The notes under the pieces were generated by a model, which did no database searches, was not told where the DNA came from, and worked only from the letters and a program-made list of their open reading frames with translations. The position numbers were made by a program, and so were the translations under genes. A DNA stretch of 32,258 nt from assembly GCA_036784855.1 (NCBI GenBank), contig JAZDSV010000096.1, forward strand, positions 1-32,258, given 5' to 3'. Positions within the stretch are counted from its first letter, which is position 1. The number at the start of each line of letters is the position of its first letter. The stretch is from Aphelidium insulamus. Its lineage: Eukaryota; Aphelidiomycota; Aphelidea; Aphelidiaceae. This document shows positions 19,462 through 28,564 of this stretch, piece after piece.

Positions 19462-20240
19462 TTATATTCAATAAAGAAACGTGTGCCGTCGCTGGATCGT
19501 TGTGTTAATCTACATCGAAGCCGGATGCATGGCAATCGCGATCTTATTTCCACCAATGGCGCAAAAGATCGCATTGGCTGCATCCGCTGGTGAAGTCGTT
19601 AAAATATATGTACAATTATATCATAAAGTATTGTTTAATAAGAACGTATAGTATAGAAAAATGAACCTATTGCCATAATATAATAGAACTACAGGCTATA
19701 GCCATATAATGGCTGCGTATAGCTGGCTGCGTATAGCTGACGTGTATAGCTTTAATGCATTAGTATTAACATTGGCACTAAATGCACTAAATAAAGCTAA
19801 AAGTTTACGCTAATTCGGGGGATAATTTCAATTAAGGGGTGCACAATTTAGTCTTAGCTAGAATAAGAATGACATTATTGTGCACTTTTTGCTTGTTAAT
19901 TATTGAGTTGCTGATTGAGCAAAGTGCACAATGCAGCACGCGTTTTTGTGGAAGCTTTGAAATTGTGCACTTTTGGCTGATTGGCTGGCGCAGTATTAAG
20001 CACCGTCGTGCTTGACATGCCATAACTCACTGACCAGAGGTCCATATATCATATAATTTACATTAACAGATAGCTTATTTCATGGGCTTTTATTTGGTAT
20101 TACTGCTGGCGTCGATACTCTACTGCTGCCGATGTAATGCTACGCCGACACATTTTTCATACTTAGCGAAATTAATGTGAATCAATACTTAACAAATACC
20201 CATACTATAACCCACCTGCACAATACATACCGCGAACACC
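19462..20240. other. Right terminal non-coding region of the element
   Basis: AT-rich sequence of 779 bp with no convincing ORF. It contains a short direct repeat, 'ggctgcgtatagctggctgcgtatagct', followed by a third related 'gacgtgtatagct' (about 19710-19750), then the ATTGTGCAC cluster at 19839-19970. It probably holds the promoter of the three-repeat protein gene as well as the right recombination end. The last 20 bp before the boundary are 'aatacataccgcgaacacc'. Confidence 0.6.
19839..19970. repeat. Cluster of two inverted ATTGTGCAC pairs
   Basis: GTGCACAAT at 19839 and 19924 and ATTGTGCAC at 19877 and 19962 alternate in orientation. Start-to-start spacings are 38, 47 and 38 bp, so they form two equally spaced inverted pairs. 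The same motif is found at 13987 and, inverted, at 20217. This symmetric layout is typical of binding sites for a multimeric DNA-binding protein (inference). Confidence 0.75.
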
Positions 20241-20385
20241 CAATTCTGCCGTGCCGTCTAACAGATGATACGTCATCGCGTCCCGCCTTATCGCGACCCG
20301 CGCTTACGTATATGTAGCGATGCCAGGCTACCGTCTGACTACCTAAGGTAGCTGGCAAACAAGTACCGTCGTGTTATATTCTACT
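20241..20385 (-). pseudogene. 5' leader part of the interrupted gene D copy
   Basis: Continuation of the D copy split by the element. 'caattctgccgtgccgtcta' and the following leader match 12823-12955 closely up to the start of array 5. The first seven bases (20241-20247) are the second copy of the CAATTCT direct repeat. No coding capacity remains. Confidence 0.85.
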
Positions 20386-20553
20386 AGCTGTGTGTGTCTG
20401 CGTCCTGTTGGTCTTGACAGTACTAAATTATCCACGCGACAGGTAAGTATAAGGTGTTAGATTCTACTAGCTGTGTGTGTCTGCGTCCTGTTGGTCTTGA
20501 CAGTACTAAAGAATCCACGCGACAGGTAAATAAAGGGTGTTAGATTCTACTAG
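20386..20553 (-). repeat. 83-bp minisatellite, array 5 (2 units)
   Basis: Two units in the orientation of arrays 3 and 4, marked by 'tatccacgcgacaggtaa' near 20430 and 'aatccacgcgacaggtaa' near 20512. The array ends within a unit at 'gattctactag' and joins a gene D fragment directly, which is a recombination junction. Confidence 0.93.
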
Positions 20554-20883
20554 CGAATAATATCAACTGATGGTGCGAAGATAGCCATAACTTGGGGGTC
20601 ATATGTCGACGTCTCCGCCCAATTGCGGTAGATTTCGTAGTTGCGATCTCCAAAGGTCATCGTCACACTTGCCAGGTCCTCGTCGGCCGCTGAGACGATT
20701 CTCGCGCCATTTGATTTCCAGGCGTCCACGACAGATTTAGGCACGCGCTTCGACGGCAATTTCGCGCGCTTGGCGCCAACACGACCTTCAGTCGACGGGG
20801 TGTGGGAAGCCGGCAGATCGCGATCGCTCGACTTTTTTTGCTTTTTTTTTCACACACAATGGAATTCTGCCGTGCCGTCTAAC
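20553..20883 (-). pseudogene. Gene D fragment, right edge of the duplicated block
   Basis: Minus-strand internal part of gene D, closest to the copy at 12227-12796, starting at 'cgaataatatc' next to the minisatellite and extending to 'gccgtctaac' at 20883. Reading from the D leader it gives the basic N-terminal region and the FGDRNYEIYRNWAE segment, then stops at the junction. Sequence after 20883 is unique, so this is where the duplicated block ends. Confidence 0.85.
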
Positions 20884-21036
20884 CAAATCGACTTGATCGA
20901 TCAGGCGTGGAATTATTTATAACCTTAATGCAAAGAAATTAGGGTTGTAATTTAACAGTCAACCTTTACCTTTACCTCTGCTTCCCCTTTTTTCCCTTTT
21001 TCACCAGCAGACTTGCACACGATAAAAAATAATAAT

Positions 21037-21420
21037 ATGGCCGCCGTAGTCAACCCGAAAGCGTATCCGCTGGCCGATTCCGACCTGTCCAACAAGATTC
21101 TTGATTTGGTGCAGCAGGCGGCACACTACAAGCAGCTGAAGAAGGGCGCCAACGAGGCCACCAAGACCCTGAATCGCGGCATCAGCGAGTTCATCGTGAT
21201 GGCCGCGGACGCGGAGCCAATCGAGATCCTGCTGCACCTGCCGCTACTGTGCGAGGACAAGAACGTGCCGTACGTGTTTGTGCCCAGCAAGCAGGCATTG
21301 GGACGCGCGTGCGGTGTCACGCGCAATGTGATCGCCACCAGCGTGACCACGAACGACGGCAGCGAGTTGAAGCCGCAGATTAACGCGCTCAAGCTGAGCA
21401 TCGAGAAGCTGCTCATCTGA
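21037..21420 (+). CDS. SNU13: SNU13 / NHP2L1 (15.5K), U4 snRNP and box C/D snoRNP protein
   Basis: 127 residues in one exon, the usual size of this family. The protein binds kink-turn RNA in U4 snRNA and in box C/D snoRNAs and is needed for splicing and rRNA modification in the nucleus. The signature [13 protein letters not shown] (about residues 37-49), the following [13 protein letters not shown] and [12 protein letters not shown], and [10 protein letters not shown] are the L7Ae/NHP2 fold with its RNA-binding residues. The ATG at 21037 follows an A-rich leader; the frame is open to a TTG upstream but the family length favours this ATG. AATAAA lies at about 21539. It is the first host gene to the right of the repeat block, 153 bp away. 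Confidence 0.97.
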   Translation: MAAVVNPKAYPLADSDLSNKILDLVQQAAHYKQLKKGANEATKTLNRGISEFIVMAADAEPIEILLHLPLLCEDKNVPYVFVPSKQALGRACGVTRNVIATSVTTNDGSELKPQINALKLSIEKLLI

Positions 21421-21681
21421 GCGGCGCGTGGGTGTGTGTGTGTGCGTGTGTCTATACCAAGCCGCATTCATGATCCCCGCGCACACGGGTGAAGTGCCAA
21501 CCAACAATTCTCCTCGCCGTTAGATCGACTTCTATTCCAATAAAGGCCTAGACTTATAGCCCTATGGTACTACTATCTGTATACTGTCTTCTATGCGTTG
21601 TATTGGTATCACCATGATATTGACACAACTGACACAATAAAGGCTTTATGAATTAAAGAGACAAAAGGAGTAACTGCCAGA

Positions 21682-22944
21682 TCACTTGGCCGTGGACTGC
21701 AGTTTGTTGGCCAGCTCGCGTTGAATTTCATTCTGTTTGGCCTTGTCGGCAAGTGACTGGGCGCTGCGCAGATCATTGCAGATATCCTTTGTCTTGCCGA
21801 AATAGATTTCCTGCAGCGAATGGCGCATCTTGAACTCGTGGTCCTCAATGAGTCGGCCCATATTGGCAATGTGCGCTCCAGCCGTATCCGTGCCTTCTAA
21901 CGGGAGTTCTTGCTCGATCTACGAACAAGAGAATGTTTAACAAAGTTATCCACAATATAATTATTCACTAACTTGTCTAGTCATGCTGCCAGACAGGTTG
22001 ATGTTGCCAGTGGCCGGCTTGCTGGTGAGCATGTACAGCATCACTGTGGATGTGAGTTTGTAACGAGCACTCCGCTTGTTATCAGCGATTTCCAGCACGT
22101 GAATAGAGTCCCAGCTGCCCTTCAACTTCTTGCTATTATCACCGACTGCACACAAGGCATGATGACGAGATATGAAAGACACAGACACAGTGAGACACCT
22201 ACCCTTCTTTATAAGCACCACGGCGGCAAATCCAGACTCCAGGTCCCATGTGTATACGGACGACACTCCGCCCTCGTAGTACCTGCACATATAGTCAATA
22301 CAGTACGGTATAATTATGTAATCAACTAAATACTACATTTCACGGTATGTCTCGAATGCATCGTTGGCGGCAATTTCCAGTTTGCGCAGCGAGTCAGATG
22401 GCCAGGCGCCGTCTTCCAACTTCGGCTCGTACTCGTTGGACCACGGCGACCTGCAAGTATACATAATCACATAAATAACGGTGTATATAAGACAGCCAAA
22501 CGTGCCTGTAAGAGTCGCCATCGCGGTTATAGTCACAAAGCAGGAACTCCTTGCCAGTCTTCTTGCACTGCTGCACCTTGAGCGGCTGGTCCACACTGGC
22601 CAGCAAATCCTCCGTCAACTCGGGCACCATATCAATCAGGTTGGCCAGGTTCTCCTCCACCTTCTCGGGCGGCAGGCGGCGCATAAGGTCCAGCGCACAG
22701 TCCAACCGGTCAGCCTGGCAGACATGTGTGTGGTTAGTGGCTTATGATGGTCAATGTGGCGCAAGGGTGCTAGTGAGTGTGGTGGATGTATGTGTGTATG
22801 TGTGTATATGGCTACAACGCTACAGCCAGTCAGACACCGAAGCCGACATACACACATACACACACACACACACAGCCACCTCACAACGATGCATCACAGA
22901 GACACATAGACACCCAGCATAGACAGACAGAGGAGACGCACCAT
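21682..22944 (-). CDS. CAPZB: F-actin capping protein beta subunit
   Basis: Binds actin barbed ends as a heterodimer with the alpha subunit. Exons read as 22714-22506, 22450-22337, 22282-22203, 22145-21973 and 21918-21682. With a proposed first exon consisting only of ATG (22944-22942) the total is 271 residues, matching the usual 270-277. Conserved blocks include [50 protein letters not shown] and [11 protein letters not shown], then GRLIEDHE and FGKTKDI. Introns are 54-57 nt except the first (227 nt). The second intron begins with GC (ACAG|GCACGT at 22505), and the protein is uninterrupted only if this GC-AG intron is used. The first exon is the weakest part; an alternative ATG is at about 22893. 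Divergent from the homoserine kinase gene. Confidence 0.93.
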
Positions 22945-23018
22945 GGCAGCGATATCCAAGTTGCGCCACGAGCTTCGAGCAAGCAAGCCAATTGGAAACA
23001 AATCAGGTCTAAACAGCA

Positions 23019-24203
23019 ATGCCACTGCAGCGCCGATGGAAAGTTCGCGTGCCGGCTTCCACGGCCAACCTCGGTCCCGGCTTCGACACGCTGGGTTGTG
23101 CACTCGCACTCTATCTGGACCTGGAGCTGTCGGTGGTGCGACGGAAGGTTGCGATGGCGGGGTCACCACGTGTGGATGGTGCTCCCGACACAGATTTCGT
23201 GGTCACTTATGAGGATGGCGCCGCTGATGGGGACAGCCAGGCGCCCGCGGTCCCTCTAGACAGGTCAAACCTGGTGGTCAAGGCTATGCTGCACTTGCTG
23301 CACCGGCGGCGTCACGTGCATAGCGGCAGTAATGCCACCCACGCGGACGATAACGCCGATGACCTCCCCGTGCCATATGACAGCGTGGTGGTGCCCGCAC
23401 TTGACTCAGAGTCGCCGCCCGCACAGTACTCGCTCCACCTGCACATACATAATTGCATACCGCTGTCGCGCGGCCTTGGATCGTCTGCAGCGGCCATCGT
23501 TGGCGGAATGATGCTGGCGAATGAAGTGTTTCAGCTGGGCTGCGTGAAGGACGACTTGCTGGACTATGCACTACAAATGGAGAACCATCCGGACAATGTG
23601 GGCGCCGCGCTGTTTGGCTCCATGGTAGCGGGCATGGTCAGGACGGAAGCCGAACGGCAGTTCTCGCCAGGTGTCGCCAATGCTTTCAGTTCGACAACAG
23701 TTCGCAGGCGGTGTGCGTACATGTGCCTCCCATGGAACATGGCCATCAAGCACGTGTGCATTGTGCCGCGCTTTTCCCTGAGCACGGCGGCGGCACGTGC
23801 AGTCCTGCCCGACCACTATACCCGCGCCGACACCGTGCACAACTTGCAACGGCTGGCCATGCTTGTGTGCGCCCTGGGTGCCGGCAGTGACACTTTGCCC
23901 GTGCGGGATCCACATCTGTATCAAGATTTGCTCATGGATCGCGTACATCAGCCATACCGCAAGGAACTTGTGCCGGGTTTGCAGGACATTTTGCACAGTG
24001 TAACCAGCTTCACGTGTGACGGCCTGCTGGGTGTGGTGCTTAGCGGGGCCGGTCCGACTGTTTTGGCACTTGCCACCGGCAACTTTGACACCATCGCCTC
24101 GCGGATACAGGCGATATTCACTGCTCACGGCATACACACCGACTGCCTGCAGCTTTCTGTCGATGTGCATGGCGCCGTGGTGCAGCCAGTTGAAGAATCA
24201 TAA
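23019..24203 (+). CDS. THR1: Homoserine kinase (GHMP family)
   Basis: 394 residues in one exon. It phosphorylates homoserine with ATP in the threonine branch of the aspartate pathway, in the cytosol. VPASTANLGPGFDTLGCAL (residues 11-29) is the homoserine kinase N-terminal motif. PLSRGLGSSAAAIVGG (148-163) is the GHMP ATP-binding loop, MENHPDNVGAALFG (187-200) the following conserved block, and LGVVLSGAGPTVLAL near residue 345 the third GHMP motif. The protein is longer than most (about 310-370) because of a variable insertion at about residues 64-135. The start fits the family because the core motif follows within ten residues. Its presence supports an organism that makes threonine, not an animal. 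The start lies 75 bp from the proposed start of CAPZB on the other strand. Confidence 0.95.
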   Translation: MPLQRRWKVRVPASTANLGPGFDTLGCALALYLDLELSVVRRKVAMAGSPRVDGAPDTDFVVTYEDGAADGDSQAPAVPLDRSNLVVKAMLHLLHRRRHVHSGSNATHADDNADDLPVPYDSVVVPALDSESPPAQYSLHLHIHNCIPLSRGLGSSAAAIVGGMMLANEVFQLGCVKDDLLDYALQMENHPDNVGAALFGSMVAGMVRTEAERQFSPGVANAFSSTTVRRRCAYMCLPWNMAIKHVCIVPRFSLSTAAARAVLPDHYTRADTVHNLQRLAMLVCALGAGSDTLPVRDPHLYQDLLMDRVHQPYRKELVPGLQDILHSVTSFTCDGLLGVVLSGAGPTVLALATGNFDTIASRIQAIFTAHGIHTDCLQLSVDVHGAVVQPVEES

Positions 24204-24573
24204 ATCAGTGTGGTTTGAAAAGAAAACCCAGTGCGATGTGCGATGTCTCATTCGGCGCTTCCAATTATGATTATGTTCCATTCGGGTCATCAATTATGAT
24301 TTGCTATAAGATCACTTACTCTAACTTGGCTACTGCTGTCACAGCAATACGTAACCCTGCGTACATACTATGATATTGCCATGTTGCTGCACAGGGAGAA
24401 ACTGTTATATGTTTACTCGTATTACTGTGCAATAGTGCTGATGCAGCGACACGATTGGACGCTTCGTTGGATTTAATGCGTCGTGTAACAATCACGCTGC
24501 GCGTATAAAAGCCGACACACTTCCGCTTCCATTTCATCTCACGTAAATTACATCAACTCCAGAAACATTGAAT
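24204..24573. promoter_or_regulatory. Intergenic region with TATA box for the secreted protein gene
   Basis: TATAAAA at 24504-24510, 64 bp before the ATG at 24574, in 'gcgtataaaagccga'. The paralogue at 31441 has the same TATAAAAGCCG element at almost the same distance, 63 bp. Nothing else is recognised in the remaining 300 bp, which also contain the 3' end of the kinase gene. Confidence 0.75.
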
Positions 24574-25179
24574 ATGAAGTACATTTTGGCAATTGCTGCA
24601 TTGTTCGGGGCCTCACTGGCTAACCCAAGTCCAGTTGGAGTGCGTGATACGATTACGTATGAGCTGGATGGATGCAAAGGCAAAGTACAGCACGTTTATC
24701 GCGACTTTGTTCATTACGTCAAGTCTTATGACACAATCTGTGCCGATAATGGGTTGGCAAAGCCAGTATGCAATGGCAAAGTGATGACAACGTGCCAGAA
24801 ATCAATGTTCCCCGGGGACAACACGTTTGAAGCGATCAAGCCTATGGGGCTCACCAAGGGCGAAACATACGCCTCGTTTTTCACTGCCGGTCCGTACGGT
24901 TGCTCAACCACAGCTTACGGCGGTAATTTCAATTTGTTTCTGTCATCGCCGGGGCTCTCGATATACAAGCCAGAGGCGTGCAAGCCAATTGTGACCAAGG
25001 ACAAGAAGCTTCGCTACTTCACGGCGACTTGCGACAAGTATGCACAAGTCAACTATCACGATGACGACAAGTGCGTGAGCAGCAGCAAGTACACTGGTGG
25101 CGTCAATTTTAGCGGACTTGGATGCATCTCTACCAGCTACAGCCACATTGCTCGGTTCGCTAGTTGCATAAAAGCGTAA
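24574..25179 (+). CDS. Secreted cysteine-rich protein, family member 1
   Basis: 201 residues. The N-terminus MKYILAIAALFGASLA is a clear signal peptide. The mature part has ten cysteines in the order shared with the genes at 29297 and 31441: GCKGK, then C, GLAKPVC, TTCQK, YGC, EAC, TATC, DKC, GC and a final C. Shared wording such as 'GC.GK....R', 'GLA...C.GK...TC' and 'Y.TATC..YA.VNY' shows homology, but this copy is the most divergent and has insertions of about 20 residues. No enzymatic motif is recognised. Likely exported and disulfide-bonded; possible roles (surface protein, effector, defence) cannot be separated. It stands apart from the three minus-strand members and has its own TATA box. 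Confidence 0.85.
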   Translation: MKYILAIAALFGASLANPSPVGVRDTITYELDGCKGKVQHVYRDFVHYVKSYDTICADNGLAKPVCNGKVMTTCQKSMFPGDNTFEAIKPMGLTKGETYASFFTAGPYGCSTTAYGGNFNLFLSSPGLSIYKPEACKPIVTKDKKLRYFTATCDKYAQVNYHDDDKCVSSSKYTGGVNFSGLGCISTSYSHIARFASCIKA

Positions 25180-25318
25180 AAGCGTAATGCTGCCACGGAG
25201 TGGCGAGGTTACAAAACAAAGACAGATAAATGAATGAACTCTTGCAATGAACTCTTCGATATATCTGTTACTTATTTACTTTTTGTGCAGTACACGCAGA
25301 CCTGTGCATTTGTATGGA

Positions 25319-25326
25319 TATAAATA
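25319..25326 (+). promoter_or_regulatory. TATA box of the PCI-domain gene
   Basis: TATAAATA lies 32 bp before the ATG at 25358, so the untranslated leader would be very short or transcription would begin close to the ATG. Functional use is inferred. Confidence 0.55.
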
Positions 25327-25357
25327 GTGACAGGACCTAATATTTACACTATATACA

Positions 25358-26072
25358 ATGGATGCCACAACGTGGTTAAATGCCGCGCTGGACGCCATTG
25401 CGGCAGAGGATGCGTCGCGGCTGGTACAGCTGGTGCGCCAACCACCCACCACCATGCTCAACTCCATGTCGCCGACACTTGCCGCCGACACCATACGTGG
25501 TCGTGGCACCGGCAGTGGGGACCTGGCGCCGTGGGATCGCTTCCTGCAGGCATTCCTCAACATGCAGAAGCAGCTACTGCAACGTCAACTACTCCGCCAA
25601 CAGCAGTCCAGCACCGGTGCCGACATGGACGCCATGTTGGAGTGCGCGCAGGGCCTGTGCTACGCATTCGACGCGGCCTGGATGCTGCCCCTCATCAAGC
25701 TGGTGTACGGGCGGCTGGTGCAGACTGCGTTCGCCGTGGACAAGGAGCGCGTGCGCACGCAGCAACGTCCCACCGCAGTCAAGGCCGTGTGCGTGGCACT
25801 GGACGCCGTGCGCGCCAAGATGCAGGACCGGCACCCGTTGCCGCACTCACGCAAGGCCGGCATTGTCTTCCTGCTCAACTACATTTTCAAGTGTTACATG
25901 CGGCTGCAGAACTTGGCCCAGCTGCAAAAGGTGCTCGACTATGTGTTTCAGCATGTGCTGCCCGCGCCGGAGCAGGTCGACCTGCATTTCAGCCTGGCGG
26001 ACCGGGTCACCTTCCACTTTAACATGGGCCGCCTGCTGCTCATTCAACACAACGTTCCCGCGGTATGGTGTA

Positions 26073-26107
<35 letters not shown>

Positions 26108-26999
26108 GTAGAATTATTAAACCTATGCATAGGCACTGCCGCATCTATTGACCGCAAACCAACTGTGTCACCGAGACTATAGAAAGCAGCGGCGATTGAT
26201 CATGATATACTTGGTCAGCGCACAGATTGTGTTGGCCAGGTTTCCGCGTCGACAACAGGGAACTGCGCAAATGCCTCTGCTGGAGAAGTATGGAATCGCA
26301 CAGCACTTTTGTCCCGCAATAGCCGCTATCAAGGCCGGTAATATGGGCGAGTTTGCGCGCGCGATGGATGGCCCTGACAGTCGTGCATTCTTTGTTTACT
26401 TTCATATCTACAACCTCATTCGGAGTCGCTGTGAGATGCTTGTATATCGCAACTTGCTCAAAAAGGCGAGTTATATGTTTGTGCGTGTTGCATAGCTCAT
26501 GCGTGTAGGTGTTCGTCGTTGGCAGCGCTATTGGCAGCACCACGTTTGGCTACAGCGTAGGCGGTGCAGATACGTCTATATCTGTATCGGGAGATACTGG
26601 CGCTGTTGGTGGCATGGACATTGATGGCGGTGCGTCTTTGACGCAGACTCCACGAATCGGATTTGGCGATGTGGCCGCGGGGCTATTGCTGGCTGGCGGC
26701 AAGTTGTGGATACGATCATCTACTATAGCTGACCATGTGCAGCATCGCAATTCACATACGTTCCATCCGCGACGCCCAGCACCCCTCCCGACTACACTGG
26801 TATAGTAGCGCTGCTAGCACAACTCATCGATGCCGGCCTGGTGAAGGGTTACATCAGCTTGGGCAAACAGTGCCTGGTTGTGAGCCGCAAGCAGCCCTTT
26901 CCCGATCCAGCCGACACCATGCGCCGGCTGATGGACCGGGAAAAGTGGTGGGTGGCCAAGGTGGCCAGGCGGGACCTTGTGGATGATGACGATGATTAA
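25358..26999 (+). CDS. PCID2: PCI-domain protein of the PCID2/Thp1 (CSN12-like) family
   Basis: Four exons: 25358-26062, 26133-26465, 26509-26698 and 26743-26999, summing to 1485 nt and 494 residues with all phases matching. Recognisable parts are the helical region with NYIFKCYMRLQNLAQLQKVL and FHFNMGRLLLIQ, the block RKQRRLIMIYLVSAQIVLARFP, PLLEKYG, YRNLLKK, and the winged-helix end LIDAGLVKGYISLGKQCLVVSRKQPFP. The family belongs to TREX-2, acting with Sac3 and Sem1/Dss1 in mRNA export, with CSN12 a close relative. Introns are 70, 43 and 44 nt. Introns 2 and 3 start with GC (AAG|GCGAGT at 26466 and GCG|GCAAGT at 26699); no GT donor keeps the frame. Between YRNLLKK and the end there is an unusual Gly-rich insertion of about 50 residues. 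The first intron contains a TA microsatellite. Confidence 0.88.
26080..26108 (+). repeat. (TA)n microsatellite in PCI gene intron 1
   Basis: Run of about 14 TA dinucleotides within the 70-nt first intron (26063-26132). Length variation here would change intron length but not the coding sequence. Confidence 0.9.
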
Positions 27000-27047
27000 C
27001 AGAGTGTGTGTATAGTGCAATCTGCCGTGAATGAACGCCTATCTGTA

Positions 27048-27870
27048 TCAAGCACCGTATTCAATGGACGGGTGCAGGAACATTGGAGCGGCCACGCGGC
27101 GTGCACAGTCGGCGCCACACATCTCTGTCACCAGACGCAGTGAGAACTCCAATGCCGTGCCGGGCGACTGACTGGTGATCAACCGGCCGTCCACCACCAC
27201 ACGCTCATCCACCCACTGAAAGTCTGAACAAAGACAGTGTAAACGTAAATGTATGTGTGCACCATTATAGAAATATATCAACTAACCGCCAGCTTGGGCA
27301 AACTGTTCGCGCACGCTGGGATGCGATGTGAGGCGCGCGCGGGCAAATGCATCGCCGGCCCGCTTGAATGCAATCGACGCCGCGCAAATTGCCGCCACCC
27401 ACTTGGACGAGTCTGCGCGGAACTGCTTCAACACCCTCAGCACGGCCTCACTCTTAATCCAGATAGTGAGTGTGATAGTAGCGTTGAATGTCAAGAGTGC
27501 ATGATGCGTACGCCGGCAAACGCTTCGCTGCCCTTCATGCCACCGGGCAGCACCACCATATCAAATGTCTTCAACTCCTACATACGAAGCTGTCATGATG
27601 AAATCTCTGCCACCCAGCATGCATACCGCGTCAGAAATGCTGCTCAGCAACGTATCCGCGCACAAGTTGACACCGCGGCTGCACTTCACACAGGTCTCGG
27701 CCTTTACGGCGGCGCAGACTACGTCAACCTGGGCATGTCAAGTACCAACAAGAATTAGATCCCGGAGAGCCTACTTCTGCACGGCGCAGCACATCGACCG
27801 CCGTCACAACTTCAATCTCCTCCGAGCCGTCGGCGCAGAGAACCAGTGCGCGGCGTTTGATTTGCGTCAT
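27048..27870 (-). CDS. PARK7: DJ-1/PARK7-like protein (DJ-1/PfpI superfamily)
   Basis: Five exons: 27870-27775, 27728-27627, 27577-27512, 27452-27287 and 27223-27048, 606 nt, 201 residues (human DJ-1 has 189). Introns are 46, 49, 59 and 63 nt and all phases agree. RRALVLCADGSEEIEVVTAVDVLRRA matches the N-terminal strand and helix with the conserved acidic residue (E in GSEEIE). VVLPGGMKGSEAF and WVAAICAASIAF give the nucleophile elbow with the reactive cysteine (human Cys106), then LTSHPSV and LITSQSPGTALEFSLRLV. Family members act as redox-sensitive protective proteins with glyoxalase or deglycase activity reported. It lies on the same strand as TIP41, 245 bp downstream of it. Confidence 0.95.
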
Positions 27871-28115
27871 GAGTAATCTTGCAGTGCTAAAGTCTCACTG
27901 CCTGTGTATGTATTAACCAGCCAGGCACAATAACAGAAACTAAGTCTGTCATAAATGTGCCTATTAACCAGAACAAAAGTAGAACCTGGGCCTATGTACT
28001 AGCCAAAAGACAAAATCTAAAGGACTACAGATGCGTCGAGACCCCGTTACTCTTCTCTGTTTACAATTCATGTGTTATCCATAAACATACATATGTATAC
28101 ACAACACCACACACT

Positions 28116-28514
28116 TTATTGTGCCGATAATGACAATATCTCGTGGCAGACTGTGCGCAGAGCTGATGCAGTATCAAGCCGCGTCACTGCCTGCGCCACC
28201 ACATCCATTTGGGACATGGCTTCTGCTGCTCGCACCGAGTCAAAACTGCTTGCCTTCAATACCTTTGACCAAAAGTTAATGCTAGCAATCAAAGTTACCA
28301 ACTACGAATAAATGTGCTATACCTCCTGGCGAACTGCGGCAAAGTCTGCCTGGTACTCGGTGTAGTCGCGCGCCACAGTGTCTGCGCCAAACTCGTGATA
28401 GAGACGCGTTTCATGCACACGAACCACCACCGCCTCCAACTTCATTGTCAGCCGCTGCAGCACTAGCAGACAGGTGGGCATGACGCGCACTTTGACACTA
28501 TGTATGTCAAACCG

Positions 28515-28564
<50 letters not shown>

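Larger units (their letters stand above)
13980..20240. mobile_element. 6.26-kb YR/PIF1/RuvC-like mobile element
   Basis: The boundaries are set by comparison with empty sites: the gene D leader is continuous at about 12790-12850 but interrupted here between 13979 and 20241, with CAATTCT on both sides. Inside are four genes: a RuvC/A22-like resolvase (+), then a tyrosine recombinase, a PIF1 helicase and a three-repeat protein (all -). The three minus-strand genes are separated by only 47 and 27 bp. No long terminal inverted or direct repeats are seen, which fits tyrosine-recombinase elements such as Cryptons more than DDE transposons. Classical Cryptons as I know them do not carry this helicase and resolvase pair. 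Codon use is more AT-rich than in the flanking host genes. Confidence 0.88.

Noticed and set aside
13980-20240. Helitron
   Set aside because: A PIF1-type helicase is present, but there is no Rep/HUH nuclease, the helicase is a separate 417-residue protein, the flanks are not A/T, and no 3' hairpin-CTRR end is seen.
21013-21036. Longer N-terminus for SNU13 from an upstream TTG
   Set aside because: It is not an ATG and the family begins just before NPKAYPLAD; the ATG at 21037 gives the usual length.
22777-23259. Alternative ORF across the CAPZB/homoserine kinase promoter
   Set aside because: Composed of CA-repeat-derived Thr/His residues and out of frame with the clear homoserine kinase motifs.
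26552-26796. Possible separate gene in the Gly-rich part of the PCI gene
   Set aside because: The stretch is in frame between conserved PCI blocks once the GC-AG introns are used, so it is better explained as exon 3 of that gene.
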